A stretch of DNA of 64,000 bases, from positions 43,403,948 through 43,467,947 of the forward strand of contig OX638370.1 in the NCBI GenBank assembly GCA_951812925.1, written 5' to 3'. Source of the stretch: Calliopum simillimum. Its lineage: Eukaryota; Arthropoda; Insecta; Diptera; Lauxaniidae. Position 1 is the first letter of the stretch, and every line of letters begins with the position of its first letter. Under the pieces are notes generated by a model, which saw nothing but the letters and a program-made list of their open reading frames with translations, did no database searches and had not been told where the DNA came from. Position numbers and translations under genes: made by a program. Below are positions 10,837 to 23,577 of the stretch, in pieces.

Positions 10837-12667
10837 TATTAGAGCGCCCATATGTGCGCAATTCTGATCTTGTTTGCTCCCCGCCCATTTCCTGAAATTA
10901 GAGGTCAAAAAAATAAGATCTCAAAAAAAAATTTGGAATCGGTAGTGGAAAAAACCAAGCCGGTTTTCGATCAAAGATCGAAAAATTGACTAAAAAAAGG
11001 GAAGTCGCTTTGACTGCCCGTTACTTCAAAACTGTTAATTTTTTCATAATATTTTGTAGACAATTTTTGTAGAACATGACTTGGTCTACATTATCTTCTT
11101 AAAAAATGTTGGTCAAAAAATTAAATTTGTTGTTGTTTCGGTACAAAAACTTAAATTTTTTAAGAAAATTTTCATGACTTTTTTTCTATAAATTAGTTTT
11201 TTGTAATTTTTAAAAGGTGGAATATTTGTTCTGGAATTTTTATATTGTAGATAATTAAAAGTTGATTAATTTAAAAGAAAAATTTCTAAAAAGTTCTAGT
11301 TTTTAAGAAATGGAGCCCATTTCAAAGTTAAAAAAAAAATTTTTTTTTTTTATTTTTTCTTCTTAATTTTTAATCTGGTAAGAAACCATTTCAGTAGTCA
11401 TATTTCTTAAACTAATTTGGGATTGCCAAACACGAAAATAGCATTTATTTTCGTTTTAGTGCGTTTTTGGGCTGTTCCAGTAGAGATAATCGAAAATTTC
11501 CAAATTCGTGCACGCAGTTCAGGAAAAAATTTCAATCAAGTTGTTGAGAACTGCACAAAGCTGTGAAGCTGCACCTGAGCATTTACTGAATAAGAAAAAA
11601 AAGTTTTCAAAATCGGTTCATGGCATGGTTTTTGAAATGAGGTCGAAAAACGGTATTTAAAAAAAAACGACTACAAATCAAAACCAAAATAGTCATTTCA
11701 GATGAAGTTATTAATGCTAAATTCGAAATTGGACGCGAAATTGCTGTATCACTTATGGTTTGTGAGATATCTCACCCCTAATGTTCAAAAAACACGATTT
11801 TGCAGGTTGTGTAGAACACGCACAAAATCGTTTTGGTCTTTCCATTAAATGCGTCATTTAGTACTGTTCTTCTTCTTCAAAATAAGTTACAGAATAGTCT
11901 TGTGTGATTTTTCTTTAAAAAGTTATGACCATTTTAAAAAAAACTTTATAAAAGATATAGTAATATGGCAATTGCTATAGAAAATCCATACATGATTTTT
12001 AACTTTTATGATGTCATTTTAAAATGATCATAACTTTTTGAAAAAATGTCGCACAAGCCCATCTCATAGCTCATTTTGAAGGCAAAAGGCAGTTCTAAAT
12101 GATGCATTTAATAGCAACTAGCACTACATTTTCTTGCATCCAATAAAAAAGCGATTAAAAGAAGAACATTAAAATACTTCTTTTTTTTACAAATTTTGAG
12201 ACCGGCTCCATTCCTTAAAATGTAATATTTTTGTAAAATTTTTCTTTTTAAATTAATAAACATTTAATTTACTTTAACATAAGAATTCCATAACAAATAT
12301 TCCGCCCTTTAAAAATTACAAAAAACCAATTTATAGCAAAAAAGACTTGAAAATTTTCCTAAAAAATTTAAATTTTTGGACCAAAACTTTCTAAGAAGAT
12401 AATGTTGACCTAGTCATGCTCTATAAAAGTTGTCTTGAAAATATTATGAAAAAATTAACAGTTTTGAAGTAACGGGCAGTCAAAGCGACTTCGCTTTTTT
12501 TAGTCAATTTTCGACCTTTGATCGAAAACCGGCTGGGTTTTTTCCACTATCGATTCCAAATTTTTTTTTGAGATCTTATTTTTTTGACCTCTAATTTCAG
12601 GAAATGGACGGGGAGCAAACAAATTCACAACTTTGCACATTTCATACATCTTGTGGGCGCTCTAATA
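10837..12667. repeat. Foldback element A, arms of ~500 bp
   Basis: Ends read TATTAGAGCGCCCA and, inverted, TGGGCGCTCTAATA. The arms (10837-11335 and 12170-12667) share long inverted words, for example CATTTCCTGAAATTAGAGGT, AACTGTTAATTTTTTCATAA and CTTTGACTGCCCGTTACTTC. The ~830-bp spacer holds a second palindrome centred near 11978 (arms about 11800-11955 and 12000-12160; words GTCATTTAG and CTAAATGATG). No protein frame. Superfamily unknown. Confidence 0.75.
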
Positions 12668-13028
12668 TATATAATATTTCATAAAGGCTACCAGACAGAA
12701 TTATCATTATGAATTAAATTTTCATTTCGTTTTTATACAAGATTTTATATAATTCAGCGATAATGTGAAGAATCTTTGAGACATCAAAGACTATATTGCT
12801 TCTGACATTTGAGAAATCTTAACCTAATGGTTAAATTTTTTGAGATTTTTGAAAATGCTATGCCATGAAACTTTACTACTATCCTTTTGCTTTAAAACTG
12901 AGGTTAAATTAGATCGATATCTTTTATGTTCTTATTCTTATTATTCGTATTGTTTGTTTTTCCATTTTCATTTCCTTTTTCACTTTCCAAAATACCATTT
13001 TTTAATAAACAGACAGACGAAAAACTGA
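12668..13028. other. No gene recognised
   Basis: AT-rich spacer between foldback A and the hAT MITE. Only a short, low-complexity open frame is present. Confidence 0.4.
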
Positions 13029-13036
13029 ATGCTTAC

Positions 13037-13295
13037 TAAAGGTGGGCACTGGCCTCAAAAATTAGGCCTGGCCCGCCACGAACATGAAACAAGCACTTGA
13101 AAAAAAAGCCCGGGCCCGCACGAATATTTTTCGTTGAGGCCCGAGCCCCGCCCGATTCATCCATATTATTACATATTCACACATACATTTTCGCGCACGA
13201 AGCCCGCACAAAACTTGATTTCAAGGCACGAGTCCGTAGCTGAAGAATACAGGCTCGCGGGCCACGAAGAAAAGCGCGGCCCGTGCCCAGCTCTA
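13037..13295. mobile_element. hAT-type MITE, GC-rich
   Basis: A 259-bp unit with ends TAAAGGTGGGCAC and, inverted, TAGAGCTGGGCAC. It is flanked by the perfect 8-bp duplication ATGCTTAC (13029-13036 and 13296-13303). The interior is rich in GGCCCG and GCCCGC words, in sharp contrast to its AT-rich surroundings. The TIR form and 8-bp duplication fit hAT MITEs. No coding capacity. Confidence 0.8.
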
Positions 13296-13424
13296 ATGCT
13301 TACTAGATAGTATCACAGAAAAAAAGTTCGCTTTGAACCACCCATTTTGAAAGCTTATTGGTCTTGATAAAATTTTTTTTTAGACCCCTAAATAATACGC
13401 GATTTGATTTTTTCATATTGCTCC

Positions 13425-13960
13425 GCCATTTGACGTCTGATCATCAAGTATAGTATATCCTTGTAAATTTCGTGATGTGGGCTATATTCTATTCACAAAA
13501 GTAATTTATCTCAAATGTTTTTTTCGACTAGTTGTACTCATTATCTCAGTTTCTACCGCCCTAAGGTGCCATGGACACTTCATAAAATTGAAGCCCGTAA
13601 AAAATCTATAAATTCAACTCTACACAGTTTTCTCATATTGAAGAAGTTATAGCGAATCTAAAACTTCAGTACAAAATATGAAAAACAGGACGTTCCAAAG
13701 CGAAAATCGCCGCCTAGAACTATGTAATATTCTTTTTTTTTTTTTAAATGTCAAGCAAATGAATAAAAAAAAAGAGTTTTCCGTAGTTCGGGGGGTGATT
13801 TTTTATGGGTTTCAATTTTATGAAGTGTTCTTAGAAACTGAGATAATCCAACTAGTCAAAAAAACATTTGAAATAAATTACTTCTGTTATTGAAATATAA
13901 CCCACATCAAGACACTTACAACAATATATTCGTACTACACTTGACGATCGGAACTCAAAA
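13425..13960. repeat. Foldback element B
   Basis: Imperfect palindrome centred near 13691. Matching inverted words are CACTTCATAAAATTGAAGCC (about 13575) with its complement near 13805-13827, TTTTTTTCGACTAGTTG with CAACTAGTCAAAAAAA, and ATGTGGGCTATATT with AATATAACCCACAT. Arms are ~215-220 bp. The short open frame over it is incidental. Confidence 0.65.
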
Positions 13961-14259
13961 AGAAGCTTTTGTGTATATTTGAACATCAGTGAATAACTTT
14001 TCATAAAAAAACCCTGGAGAGCGGGACCTTTGGGTTAAACAAAATTGTGGGTAGCTGAATACTTTTAAAATTTTCGTTCTATCAAAATAGGTGTTACTGA
14101 AATTTTACCCGAAAAAGTAAAAAACGAGAAAAGTGAAAGCAAATGAATATAATTTTTGAAGAAAAGCAACTTCTGGGTTGAAATTATTTCTAGCCTATTA
14201 TTTCGTGCTATTTTGCTTTGAGGAAAAAAAGTCTGATATCAACACTTAATGAAACATAT

Positions 14260-14635
14260 CTGCGGACTTTTGACAAAACAACCTAAGTCGATATAAGACA
14301 ATTCTCCAGGATTTTAGTCCTAGATATAAAACTTAAATACGCTTCTTTTGGTATAATTGCCATGTCTTTATGGTTTCTTGTTACAGAGATATAAGGGTGT
14401 CCCATAGTTCACGCAAGATTTGAACTTACCGCCATTCATGCGGTGAGTGTTATGAACAAAAAAAAAAAATATTAATTTGACAGATCACAATTTAAGATTA
14501 GTAAAAATGTATAGATAAAGGAAATTCAAAGCTGAATCAACGAAATTGAGTGTAGTAGTTAAGTAGTTAATCAGTTTTTAGGCTCTCCTGCAAAGTTGCC
14601 AATTTCAAGTTAGGTTGTTTTGTCAAAGTCCACAA
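14260..14635. repeat. Weak foldback C
   Basis: ACTTTTGACAAAACAACCTAA (near 14266) is matched inverted by TTAGGTTGTTTTGTCAAAGT (near 14611). Similarity beyond about 25 bp is poor. It may be an old foldback or TIR element with a degraded interior. Confidence 0.35.
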
Positions 14636-14654
14636 AGTCCACAGTCCTGCGATG

Positions 14655-15240
14655 AAAAAAAGTATGAGATCAGAGTATGTGATTTTTATAGATTTTTGCT
14701 CGCTGCATCCGAATATAACCTCCAATTTGCTTTATCATGTCTAAGATCCGAGTTATCCTTGATTTAAAGTGAAGAAAACGCTATTTTTAAAAATACAGCG
14801 AACATTCTTAAAGCAGTCTAGTTCACTTTTGACAGCGGCATTGAATAGCCCTGAGCTTCTCTTTAAAGCGAATTTTTATATTTTTCAATTGGATCATTAG
14901 TTTTTGAGATATCATCCATTGAAGTAAAGGTATATAAATTTAATATAGTCCTTTCAGGGATAATCGATACCTTTACTTCAATTGATGATATCTCGAAAAC
15001 TCATGATTCAATTGAAAAAGATAAAAGTACGCTTTAAAGAAAAAACTCAAGGCTATTCAATGCCGCTGTCAAAAGTGAAGTAGACTACTTTCAGGATGTA
15101 CGCCATATGTCTGCAAATTGCGTTTCTTGTACTTTAAATCAGAGATAAGTCGAATATCAGACGTGATGGAGCAAATTGGAGGTCTTATTCGGACTCAGCG
15201 ATCAAAAATCTATAAAAATCACTTACTCTCATTTCATTCC
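14655..15240. repeat. Foldback element D
   Basis: Imperfect palindrome centred near 14952 with arms of ~270 bp. Inverted partners include GTGATTTTTATAGATTTTTG with AAAAATCTATAAAAATCAC, TGACAGCGGCATTGAATAGC with GCTATTCAATGCCGCTGTCA, and CTTTACTTCAAT with ATTGAAGTAAAG close to the axis. The 70-codon open frame in the right arm is incidental. Confidence 0.75.
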
Positions 15241-17232
15241 TTAATAACTTTTTCAAAAACGCAGAACTGTGTTATTGATAAATCTTACTTATGTAATAGA
15301 TTAAAGAAAAGAAATGTAGACTACGCTTGAAATCAGCTGCAAAATACGAGTACTTAATACAATAAAACTCGTACGATGACAAATTTTTATTTTTATATCT
15401 ATAAAAAAGAATTTTTTTTTTCCAAACCTTCTAAGAAATTAAGCTTCAATTTAGTAAAGTGAAAGAAGGCACTCTCTTGCACACACTCATACGATTCCAA
15501 TTGTCCGATATTGCAGTAAAATTCACATTGTTACTCATAAAATTATTACTTTTTACTATAAAATCCGTATAAATGCTGGAAAATAAAATGAACTGGTAAA
15601 TAAAAATTGAATTCTGGCATAATAAAATGCGAAAAATCGTTGAATAAAATAAAATGTTGAAAAAGTGCAGAAAATTCTCAAAATAAATATTATTGATGTG
15701 TCAAAAATAAAATCAACAAATGACAGCAAAAGAGTGTTATGTTGTAGATTGAAGTAGAAAAACTCCATATGAACGACAATCCTTAGACAGGCAATGATCT
15801 GTGCAGTGAGGACACTTACTGTCCGTCTGATTGTCTGTTTGTCAGTGTTGAATGGCTTACAAAATACTGATAGACAGAGCGCTACGTGTATTTGTAAGTT
15901 TAGTATATTCTATACAATTGCTTATGGGTAAGTCCATAGGTAAATCGGGAATCCGTAGATGACTTGCAAATCTAAGTTAAAATAAAATCTTACAGTTGAG
16001 TATGAGAGAATCAAGTTTGTGCGCAATGGATTACAAAATCCTATCATTTGATGATTCTCTGAAGAGGTTATGAATTGAGCTGTATATTTACATTGTAAAA
16101 ATTATTATTTTTAAAAAAAATTTTAAATATTTCGGTTGCGAATAATAAAAACTGTAAGTTTTCTGTTTAAATTCTCAGAACTTAACAAAAAGAATAAATA
16201 AATGTACAACTTATAGACAAGGTAGTTGGTGTGAGGTCGAATTGTGCTCGAATTTTAAATTTGTACTTCGGCTGTTTCGAAGTAATTTGCCTATTGCTTA
16301 AAATTACACTTACCACGAAAAGCTGCATACTGTAACGAATTCTTTTTGATCCACTTCAAACTCTTGCTCTATTCTGTCCTGCGAAACTATGTAAGGCGTA
16401 TGCTTATCACGAGAGCTTCGATCTTCAAATGATTTTCATCCACCTTTCAAAAGATTTCCATAAAAAATTTTTTTTTTTTTTTTGTTTTGTTAAGATCGAG
16501 ATAGTTGACATTTCTTAAGTTAAGGCACTTTTCTGGCGTATTTATCCAAATTCTAATTTTAACCTTAAAAATTGTCCTTAAATTGTCGCACACGTTACTA
16601 TGGAAATTCCCATAAACAAAAATTTTCGGTATTGATATGGACTTTATCTGGAGAGATAAATATATAAATAAAGTTATACAATTGACCAAAAAGAGCTTTA
16701 TCGTTATGTTTATTGTTCTTTGCTGTGTTGTTGCTGTCGTCCAATGTCATCTCCATTTTCAAAGTCTACGTACGGTGACATTTCAATTCTAATAAAGTAA
16801 ATATACGGGACATTTATCTGCTGTTGATGCTTTGCTAAAGGCAACTTACATCTACGAACTACAAGTTATTTGATGTTGTTGCTTTATTTTTGTTGTTGTT
16901 AAGTCGCTAGAAATTGACAAGAAAATATAAAGGGAAAAAATCTTAGTGACAACAACAATTTTCGTTTCAATTCAATAAGATACAATGCAATGTGATATGT
17001 TTTCAAACGATTTATTCCTATACAGAGATATCAATGCAAATACACTGAGGATACAGCTTTTGGTTTATTTTTATGAGAATCAAAATTTGTTTCTAATCAG
17101 TAATTCTAGAACGATCTTATTCAAATATCCTTTTATTTCAAGAATTTTTAAATTCATATGATTTAACTAGTTTTTGATACCTATTTATAGTTCAAAAACT
17201 ATTGAATAGATTTTTGAGTAGCTTTTTATATT
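15241..17232. other. No gene recognised
   Basis: AT-rich sequence without recognisable exons, RNA genes or transposon ends. A poly-A/T-associated frame near 16447-16689 has no protein-like character. Confidence 0.4.
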
Positions 17233-17510
17233 ACAGACAGATGACAGCGTTAATTCACATCAGCAGTTGTAATTTCAATTAACTTGTGCATTATCCCCAT
17301 CTCAATATAAATTGACTCTATCGTTAATGCATGAAATCACAGTCAATTACAACTGAATTGAGCTATTTCGCTGTCGATGTTTGTAATAGATTGCAACAAT
17401 TTGATAGAAACAATACATTTGAATGTCAATTTTGAAGTGAATTTATTAAATTTATAAAAGTTTCTTCATTTAAAAAATATAAACTGAAACCACAACAAAA
17501 AAAAAAAAAA

Positions 17511-18415
17511 CTAGTAAGGGTGTAAAATTTGGCCTGGCCAAACATTAAATACCCTACACTGCAGGATTTTTAAAATTTTGCTCATATGGGAGGTGCTACG
17601 CTATCTTGTCCGAGTTCACCCAGTTTTTGTCCAGAGTTTGGATTTATAGTTTTTAGTGTCTGAGTGAAAAACGTTTTCAGCATAGCGTTTTGAAGCTTTT
17701 GCTTATATAGGAGGAACCACGCCCTCTTGTCCGAGCTCGTCTAGTTTAAACTTAAAGCGTGCATTTATAGTCTTTAGTATTTGAGCGAAGTTTGGATGGA
17801 TTATCTCAAAAAACTCTTTCAGTATAGCATTTTGAAACTTTTGCTTATATGGGAGGTGCCGCGCCCCCTTGTCAGATTTTACCCAATTTTTGTTAAGAGC
17901 TTTCATTTATGATTCTTAGTGTTTGAGTCGAATTTGGTTCGAATATCTCAAAAAACACTTTCAGAATAGCGTTTCGAAGATTTTGCTTATGTGGGAGGTG
18001 CCACGCCCTCTTTTCTCAGAGCTTGCGCTTACAATTTTTAGTATTTATGCGTATTTTGGTTGCATTGTCGTGAAAAATACTCCTAAAATTGCATTTTGAA
18101 TATATTTTTTGTATAGGCGGTAGGCGTGTCCGTTGACCGAATTCGCCCAGCTATCTTTGACGACGGAGGCAGTGTACCTAACTTCATTGAATTATCTTGC
18201 TTAGTTTTTCCAAAAAATGTGTATTTCAACACACAGCCAGCCAGCCACCCAGCCAGCCAGCCACCCAGCCAGCCAGACAGACGGACATGGCTATATCGAC
18301 TCAAGAGGTGAAGTTGATCAAGAATAAATAAACTTTTCTATATCTGCCATGCCTCCTTCTCTGCGTTACAAACGGAAGGACAAAGTGAATATACCCTGGG
18401 TGTAGGGTATAAAAA
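17511..18415 (+). mobile_element. DINE-1-like Helentron, copy 2 (complete)
   Basis: It begins CTAGTAAGGGTGTAA and ends in the hairpin ATACCCT/AGGGTAT followed by AAAAA. The same internal order as copy 1 is present: TTATATGGGAGGTGCC tandem units, an AGCC/CAGC block (about 18236-18275), GACAGACGGACATGGCT, and the conserved GCGTTACAAACGGAAGGAC tail. Flanking words GACAGATGACAGCGTTAAT (17235-17254) and, inverted, ATTAACGCTGTCGTCTGTC (18485-18504) suggest it may sit inside an older inverted-repeat element. Confidence 0.85.
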
Positions 18416-18519
18416 GGAAAATGGATTCAGCAAAAGTGAGTTTTAAGATAAAATTTTCATTCGCATTAGTAAATTTTTAATTCAGATTAACGCTGTCGTC
18501 TGTCTATGCTATTAGGATC

Positions 18520-19545
18520 TTTTGCTAGACTCTTGCAATGTACCCCGTAGCATAAGCTGACTTCCATGGCGTTTTCATCAATGACTTGTCGGTGACTTTG
18601 AGTCTCACACACGTTTTTTAGGCGACATACAATAGACATATCGTAAACATAGTCACTGACAAGTCATTGCCATGCATACGTCTCTCAACAAATGACGCAA
18701 ACAAGAAAATGTCATGCAATCGTCAGCCTCATACAAATCCTCTCTCGTTTTTTCATTATTTTTCATTGTTTTCTTTGTCAGTCTTGCTAGTTGTTTTTCT
18801 TAAAAAAACTGATTGAAATATTTGAAAAATTTTATTTTAACAAACATTTATTTGTTCATAATTTTTTATCTACTATAAAAAGGGTCCTAGAAAATGTAAA
18901 AATTGTGGTTCCTAGATTATGTAGAGACATTAATGGCAGACTTTTTAATTAATATTTTATAGAGGCATACAGAAATAGCATTTCACGAAAATTGTGGCCG
19001 AACTTCGAGCAACTATAAGAAGGAGCGTACAAATGACAGCATATCATCAATACATATTTATGTACATTAATTCTTTTGAAATTAATTTCTTCATTTAGTA
19101 AGTGATGTACTAGATATGTACTACCTTAATATAATATAATTTGGTAAAAAAAACCCAGTAATTATCTTAATTATTTAGAATTGAATAGGAAAAGTTTTGA
19201 ACAAAGAAAAAGGTCATTTGTCATTCAGAAGCCGTTTATGACACATCACGTCATTGTCGTTTACCTGACGTTGATGACATATAGACATTGTGTCACTTAT
19301 GTCCACTGCATGACAAAGTCATCCACAAGGCATCATGTCCCCTCCATGACAATGTCATCCAGAAGGCATCATGTCCCCTGCATGACAATGTCATCCAGAA
19401 GGTATTAACGACAGCTTGGTCACTTGTATGGAATTGTCATGAAAGACTTATATGGGAACGTCCCTGAATGTCATCAACGCCAAAGCACTGTCGTTAGTGA
19501 CTCATAATGATTCTTTCATGACATTCGCTTCGGGGTAGAGTCATT
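18520..19545. repeat. Degenerate repeat with ~45-bp tandem units
   Basis: Three ~45-bp units with ATGACAATGTCATCCAGAAG and CATCATGTCCCC lie at about 19305-19402; the word ATGACATTGTCAT-like recurs throughout. TACCCCGTAGC near 18540 is echoed inverted by GCTTCGGGGTA near 19527-19537, so the whole may be an eroded foldback element. No coding support despite an open frame at 19181-19408. Confidence 0.4.
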
Positions 19546-19926
19546 TACTACAAATCAATAAGCTTTGGCTACGGAAAATTAAACTAATGCGATTAAAAAA
19601 AAAATACCAATTTGACTCATATTCTATAATGTAATTATAAATGAAAAATATACTAAAATAAAAAATATACTAAAAATTAAAATGTTTGATATTGCTCACT
19701 GCTCTGAATTTTTATTTTTTTTAGTGTACAATTACAGCTGTAATGTCATAGGAATATGGGCAGTACATAGCAACTCATCATTTTGTACGTTTTTTTTTTT
19801 TCAAAGAAAATGTATCGCATTTCACATTTCAATTTCTGTTTCAATTATTATTTTTGTGTCTTGTTACCAAAGTTTATCAGTTCTTTCTGCAGTCTGAGTC
19901 AAAACGTATCAAATCAACTTAAAACT

Positions 19927-20566
19927 ATTAAGGGTGTAACTTTTGGCCTGGCCAAAAAATAATTACCCTACACTGCAGTATTTTGAAAATGTTGCTTATA
20001 TGGGATGTGCCATGCCCTCTTGTCCGAGTTCACACAGTTTTTGCTCAGAGCTTCCTTTTAAAGGTTTTAGTGACTGAGTGAAATTTTGTTTTATTAACTC
20101 AAAAAACATTTTAAGTAAAGCGTTTTGAAGCTTCCGCTTATATAGGAGTTGCCACGCCCTTCCGTGCTCATCTAGCTTAAGCTTAGAGCGTGCTTTATAG
20201 TCTTTAGTATTTAAGTGAAATTTAGTTGGAATATCTTAAAAAACTCTTTCAGTGTAGCATTTTGAAACTTTTGCTTATATGGGAGGTACCACGCCCCCTT
20301 GTCCGATTTCACCCAATTTTTGTTGAGAGCTTTCATTTATAATCCTTAGTGTCTGAGTCAAATTTGATTCGAATATCTCAAAAACCGCTTTTAGTATAGC
20401 GTTTTAAAGCGTTTGCTTGTATGAGAGGTGCCACGCCCTCTAGTCTGAATTTGCCAAGTTTTTTCTCAGAGTTTGCGCTTACAATTCGTAGTATTTATGT
20501 GTATTTCAGTTGCACTGTCATGAAAAGTACTCCTAAAATCGCATTTTGAATATATTTTTTGTATGG
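19927..20566 (+). mobile_element. DINE-1-like Helentron, copy 3 (3'-truncated)
   Basis: It begins TATTAAGGGTGTAACTTTTG and carries the TACCCTACACTGCAG subterminal motif and the GGGAGGTACCACGCCC-type tandem units. It stops at TTTTGTATGG, where copies 1 and 2 continue with GCGGTAGGCGTG. The CAGC block and terminal hairpin are missing. Confidence 0.75.
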
Positions 20567-20870
20567 TCGCACAGTGGTCCGAAAGGCTAATCTAGATGGA
20601 ATAAAGTCATAACTCCTGGTTGGAAGCAGCTAGAAGCCTGAAATTTTCAGCGATTAAATATATTATAGAAAGGGTACTTCGCGCTAAAAACGGGCTGTGT
20701 ACGTCGTGTGGGCGTGGTGCAACCTCTATATGGTAGTCGGTAGAGACCCGAGTTTTAAGGGTCTTATTTTTATATGGAAACAGTACTTTACACCAAAATG
20801 AGCGGTGTACGTCAAGTGGGCGTGGCACATATGTTCTTCGTTTTTTCACTGATTTAAAGTTTAGTCCAAG
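20567..20870. repeat. Unclassified GGGCGTGG-containing repeat
   Basis: Two ~120-bp imperfect units share the words GTGTACGTC and GTGGGCGTGG (about 20697-20716 and 20802-20827). It abuts the truncation point of Helentron copy 3. No coding support. Confidence 0.4.
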
Positions 20871-21104
20871 AAAAAATTAAAAAACTATTTTTTATTTACT
20901 TAATCGGCATTAAAACAATCCATCGGATGGTTAACAAAAACAACTACATATTGTGCACGAACTAAATTTATGGCTTTTGAAGCAATACACACTTGTTCGC
21001 TGCAGTGAAACCCAACTGTTTTCTTGAAAGACACTGTCGAAGGCAATTTGAAACGCAGCACGCCACTCGCATAGTTGTTCAACCATTATTCTGAGGATGT
21101 TGAT

Positions 21105-21300
21105 TTGATCTACGCATGAACGGTTTCGTGGTAGACCCAAAACCAACTGGAAAAGGTCACTGGAAAAGGAAATCCAAGAATCGGGAAAGTCGTGGCAAGA
21201 GATCAAAGTCATCGCAAGGGATCGCATTAAATGGAGATGTTTCATATTGGCCCTATGCTCCTCTTAGGAGTTAAATGAGAATACATACATACATACATGA
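21105..21300 (+). pseudogene. LINE reverse-transcriptase C-terminal tail
   Basis: The frame ending at the TAG at 21265-21267 reads RFRGRPKTNWKRSL, then SGKSWQEIKVIARDR, then IKWRCFILALCSS. This is the characteristic tail of RT proteins of several non-LTR retrotransposons (GRPK..W, then W..., A.DR..WR, ALC). A short 3' UTR is followed by an ATAC microsatellite (21280-21298), a usual LINE 3' terminus. Everything upstream of about 21105 has been lost, as expected of a 5'-truncated insertion. The exact clade cannot be fixed from this short piece. Confidence 0.65.
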
Positions 21301-21594
21301 ACCGTTTCGCCGGAGTCCTGTTTGTTGCTTTCGGATGGCCGAATCAAGTTTTTGCTCTTCTCCATTTAGAAGCACTGTTGTCAGTACTTTTGATGGTACT
21401 GAAAGCAAAAGTATTTATACTAGAGTTCGCCTTGTGGCCGAAATTCGACCATTTCGATTTGACCACAAAACAAAGGAAAAAGTTTTTATACCCTTCCTTG
21501 GTCGATAAAACACAAAAAGCTTTTAATATTCTTCCTAAGGGTTCAGGTTATCTGCATCGGTGCAGCAGCTAAGTTGCAATATCGTACTTTCCAT

Positions 21595-22180
21595 TTAGAG
21601 GCGTGTAACTCCTACTAAAGAGCAAACAGTTTTTGATATCTTTCTATACCAAAATTCACAAAAATCAATCATGCTATCGTGCTACATAGTGCTAACTCTA
21701 TATCTATACCAAATTTCATAAAATTCGTACGCAGTAGTTTCGCCGTGAGAGCATTTTTCCCATTTAGGGGCGTGGCACTGTCCACTGAAAATATAATGGT
21801 TATGTTATCGTTCCTTAGTGTTAACCCTATTACCATACCAAATTTCGTTAAAATCGATGCAGCGGTTTAGCTGTGAGAGCGTTTTTTCCATTTAGGGGCG
21901 GAGCACCGCCCACTGAAAAACATAATTGTCATATTATCGTTTGTTAGTGTTAACCCTGTCTCCATACCAAATTTCGTTAAAATCGATGCAGCGGTTTAGC
22001 CGTGAGACCATTTTTTTCATTTAGGGGCGTGGCACCCCCCGCTGAAAAACATAATGGTCATATTATCGTTCCTTAGTGCTAACTCTACCTCCGTACCAAA
22101 TTTCGTTAAAATCGATGCTGCGGTTTAGCCGTGAGACTATTTTTTTCATTTAGGGGCGTGGCACCACCCACTTTAAAAAA
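21595..22180. repeat. Four to five ~128-bp tandem units
   Basis: The word GGGGCGTGGCAC or GGGGCGGAGCAC recurs near 21768, 21894, 22023 and 22153 (spacing 126-130 bp). Between them TACCAAATTTCGTTAAAATC and CGGTTTAGCCGTGAGA recur in the same order. More divergent units extend left to about 21595 and possibly 21300. Noncoding; overlapping open frames are incidental. Confidence 0.75.
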
Positions 22181-22309
22181 ATATATAGTCCTATGAACTG
22201 CTCCTCCTCACAACCTTTCCAACAAAAAAAAAAAACAAACAAATCGGTTGAGATTTAGGTATAGAAACAGGGACCTAACCGATTTCGTTTGCCTATTTAA
22301 GTATATATA

Positions 22310-22650
22310 GATATAATTTTGGCACTCGCTTGACAAACTGTCTGACATACCATGTAGGCAGCCTTCTGGGACATGCTTTTAGCAGTTCAGCTGTTATTTG
22401 ATGTACGCCAGCGGCCTTGCTGATTTTCATTCCTTGGATAGCCTTTACGTCATGCGGCAATTATAGTTGTAGTTGGTGATTCTGGTTGCGGGGCTGTGGT
22501 AGACGTGAATTCAGTATATCACAGAAATAGTCTTTCCATTGCTTTAATTGGTCATCCGTGGATGTTGAAAGATGTCCGTTTTTATATTTGATAGGGCGGT
22601 TCTGTTGGTGTTTTTTGTCAAATAGTCTATGGGTGATATCGTAAATGACA
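22310..22650 (-). pseudogene. LINE reverse-transcriptase fragment
   Basis: On the minus strand one frame reads YKNGHLSTSTDDQLKQWKDY with FCDILNSRL. A second reads VKAIQGMKISKAAGVHQITA then ELLKACPRRLP. These match the region just before and at the first RT block of RTE-like and related LINEs (G.L......L..W..(Y/H)F..(V/I)LN, and AI..MK..KA.G.D.I.AELLKA). A stop and probably a frameshift separate the two pieces. It faces the opposite way to the 21105-21267 tail, so it is a separate relic. Confidence 0.6.
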
Positions 22651-23577
22651 CATGTATCTTGATTTTATTATTCACTATTATTCCACAAAATCTTTGCAAA
22701 TTCGAAGTTCTTAAAAAAACCTTGTGCTGATTTTAAATGTTTTGACTCAATTGCTGCTTTGTAGCTTGAACAAAAAAATAAAAATCTCGTTGATAAAAAG
22801 AAAATTTTTCGAAAGTAAAAAACTTAAAGAAACTATTTTACGAAGATAACAAAATTCCTAAGCAAAGGCATTTTTACAGCAGCATGAATGTTGTCAACAA
22901 CATCAGTTTACAGAGGCAATCGAAAAAGCAGCAGCAGGTTTCTTGCTTGACTTAGAAGTTCGTTCGTCGAAGATTCAACAAAACAACTGAAAAATATAGC
23001 TGACAACAACATAAATGCAATGCAATTCAATTCAATTTCATCTCATTCCATTCAATTCACTTGAATTGCTGCTGATGCTGTATGTTGCTGCTGCTGCTGC
23101 TGCTGCTGTTACACTCAAATCAACTCAGCAGCATTTTCCTACTGAATTTTTTGTTTTCGGTTTCCTTTCATTTGTTTCATTTTCATTTCAATTGGTCTTA
23201 AATTGTCGATTTAGAAAATCTTTTTCATCGTTGTTGCTGTTGTTTGTCTTATACTACTTAAAATTTGGTATTGTATTGTTGCCAAATTGGAGATGCCAAA
23301 TAGTTTGGTAACAGCATGTAGTATATTTTGGTTAAAAGATCATGTTTTATGAAGGTACTTTGATGTTTGATTAATCTTTAATCCTTCAATGGTTTGCTTA
23401 ACTGGATTTAGCACGCCTTTCAATTGTTGGATAGAGATGGTTCTTGGAAGAGAGATTAATGAATACAAATTTTAATATTCCTACAGTCTTTAAAGAACAA
23501 TTTAACAATCTAAGCTGAAGAAATTATGGAGTAACGAATAATAGATTTGATTGATTTATAAAATTATTCGATCATTT
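22651..23577. other. No gene recognised; (CTG)n microsatellite
   Basis: AT-rich sequence with a pure CTG run at about 23083-23109 and ATTCAATTCA-type low complexity just before it. The alanine-rich open frame at 23015-23311 is produced by the microsatellite. No exon was recognised. Confidence 0.5.
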
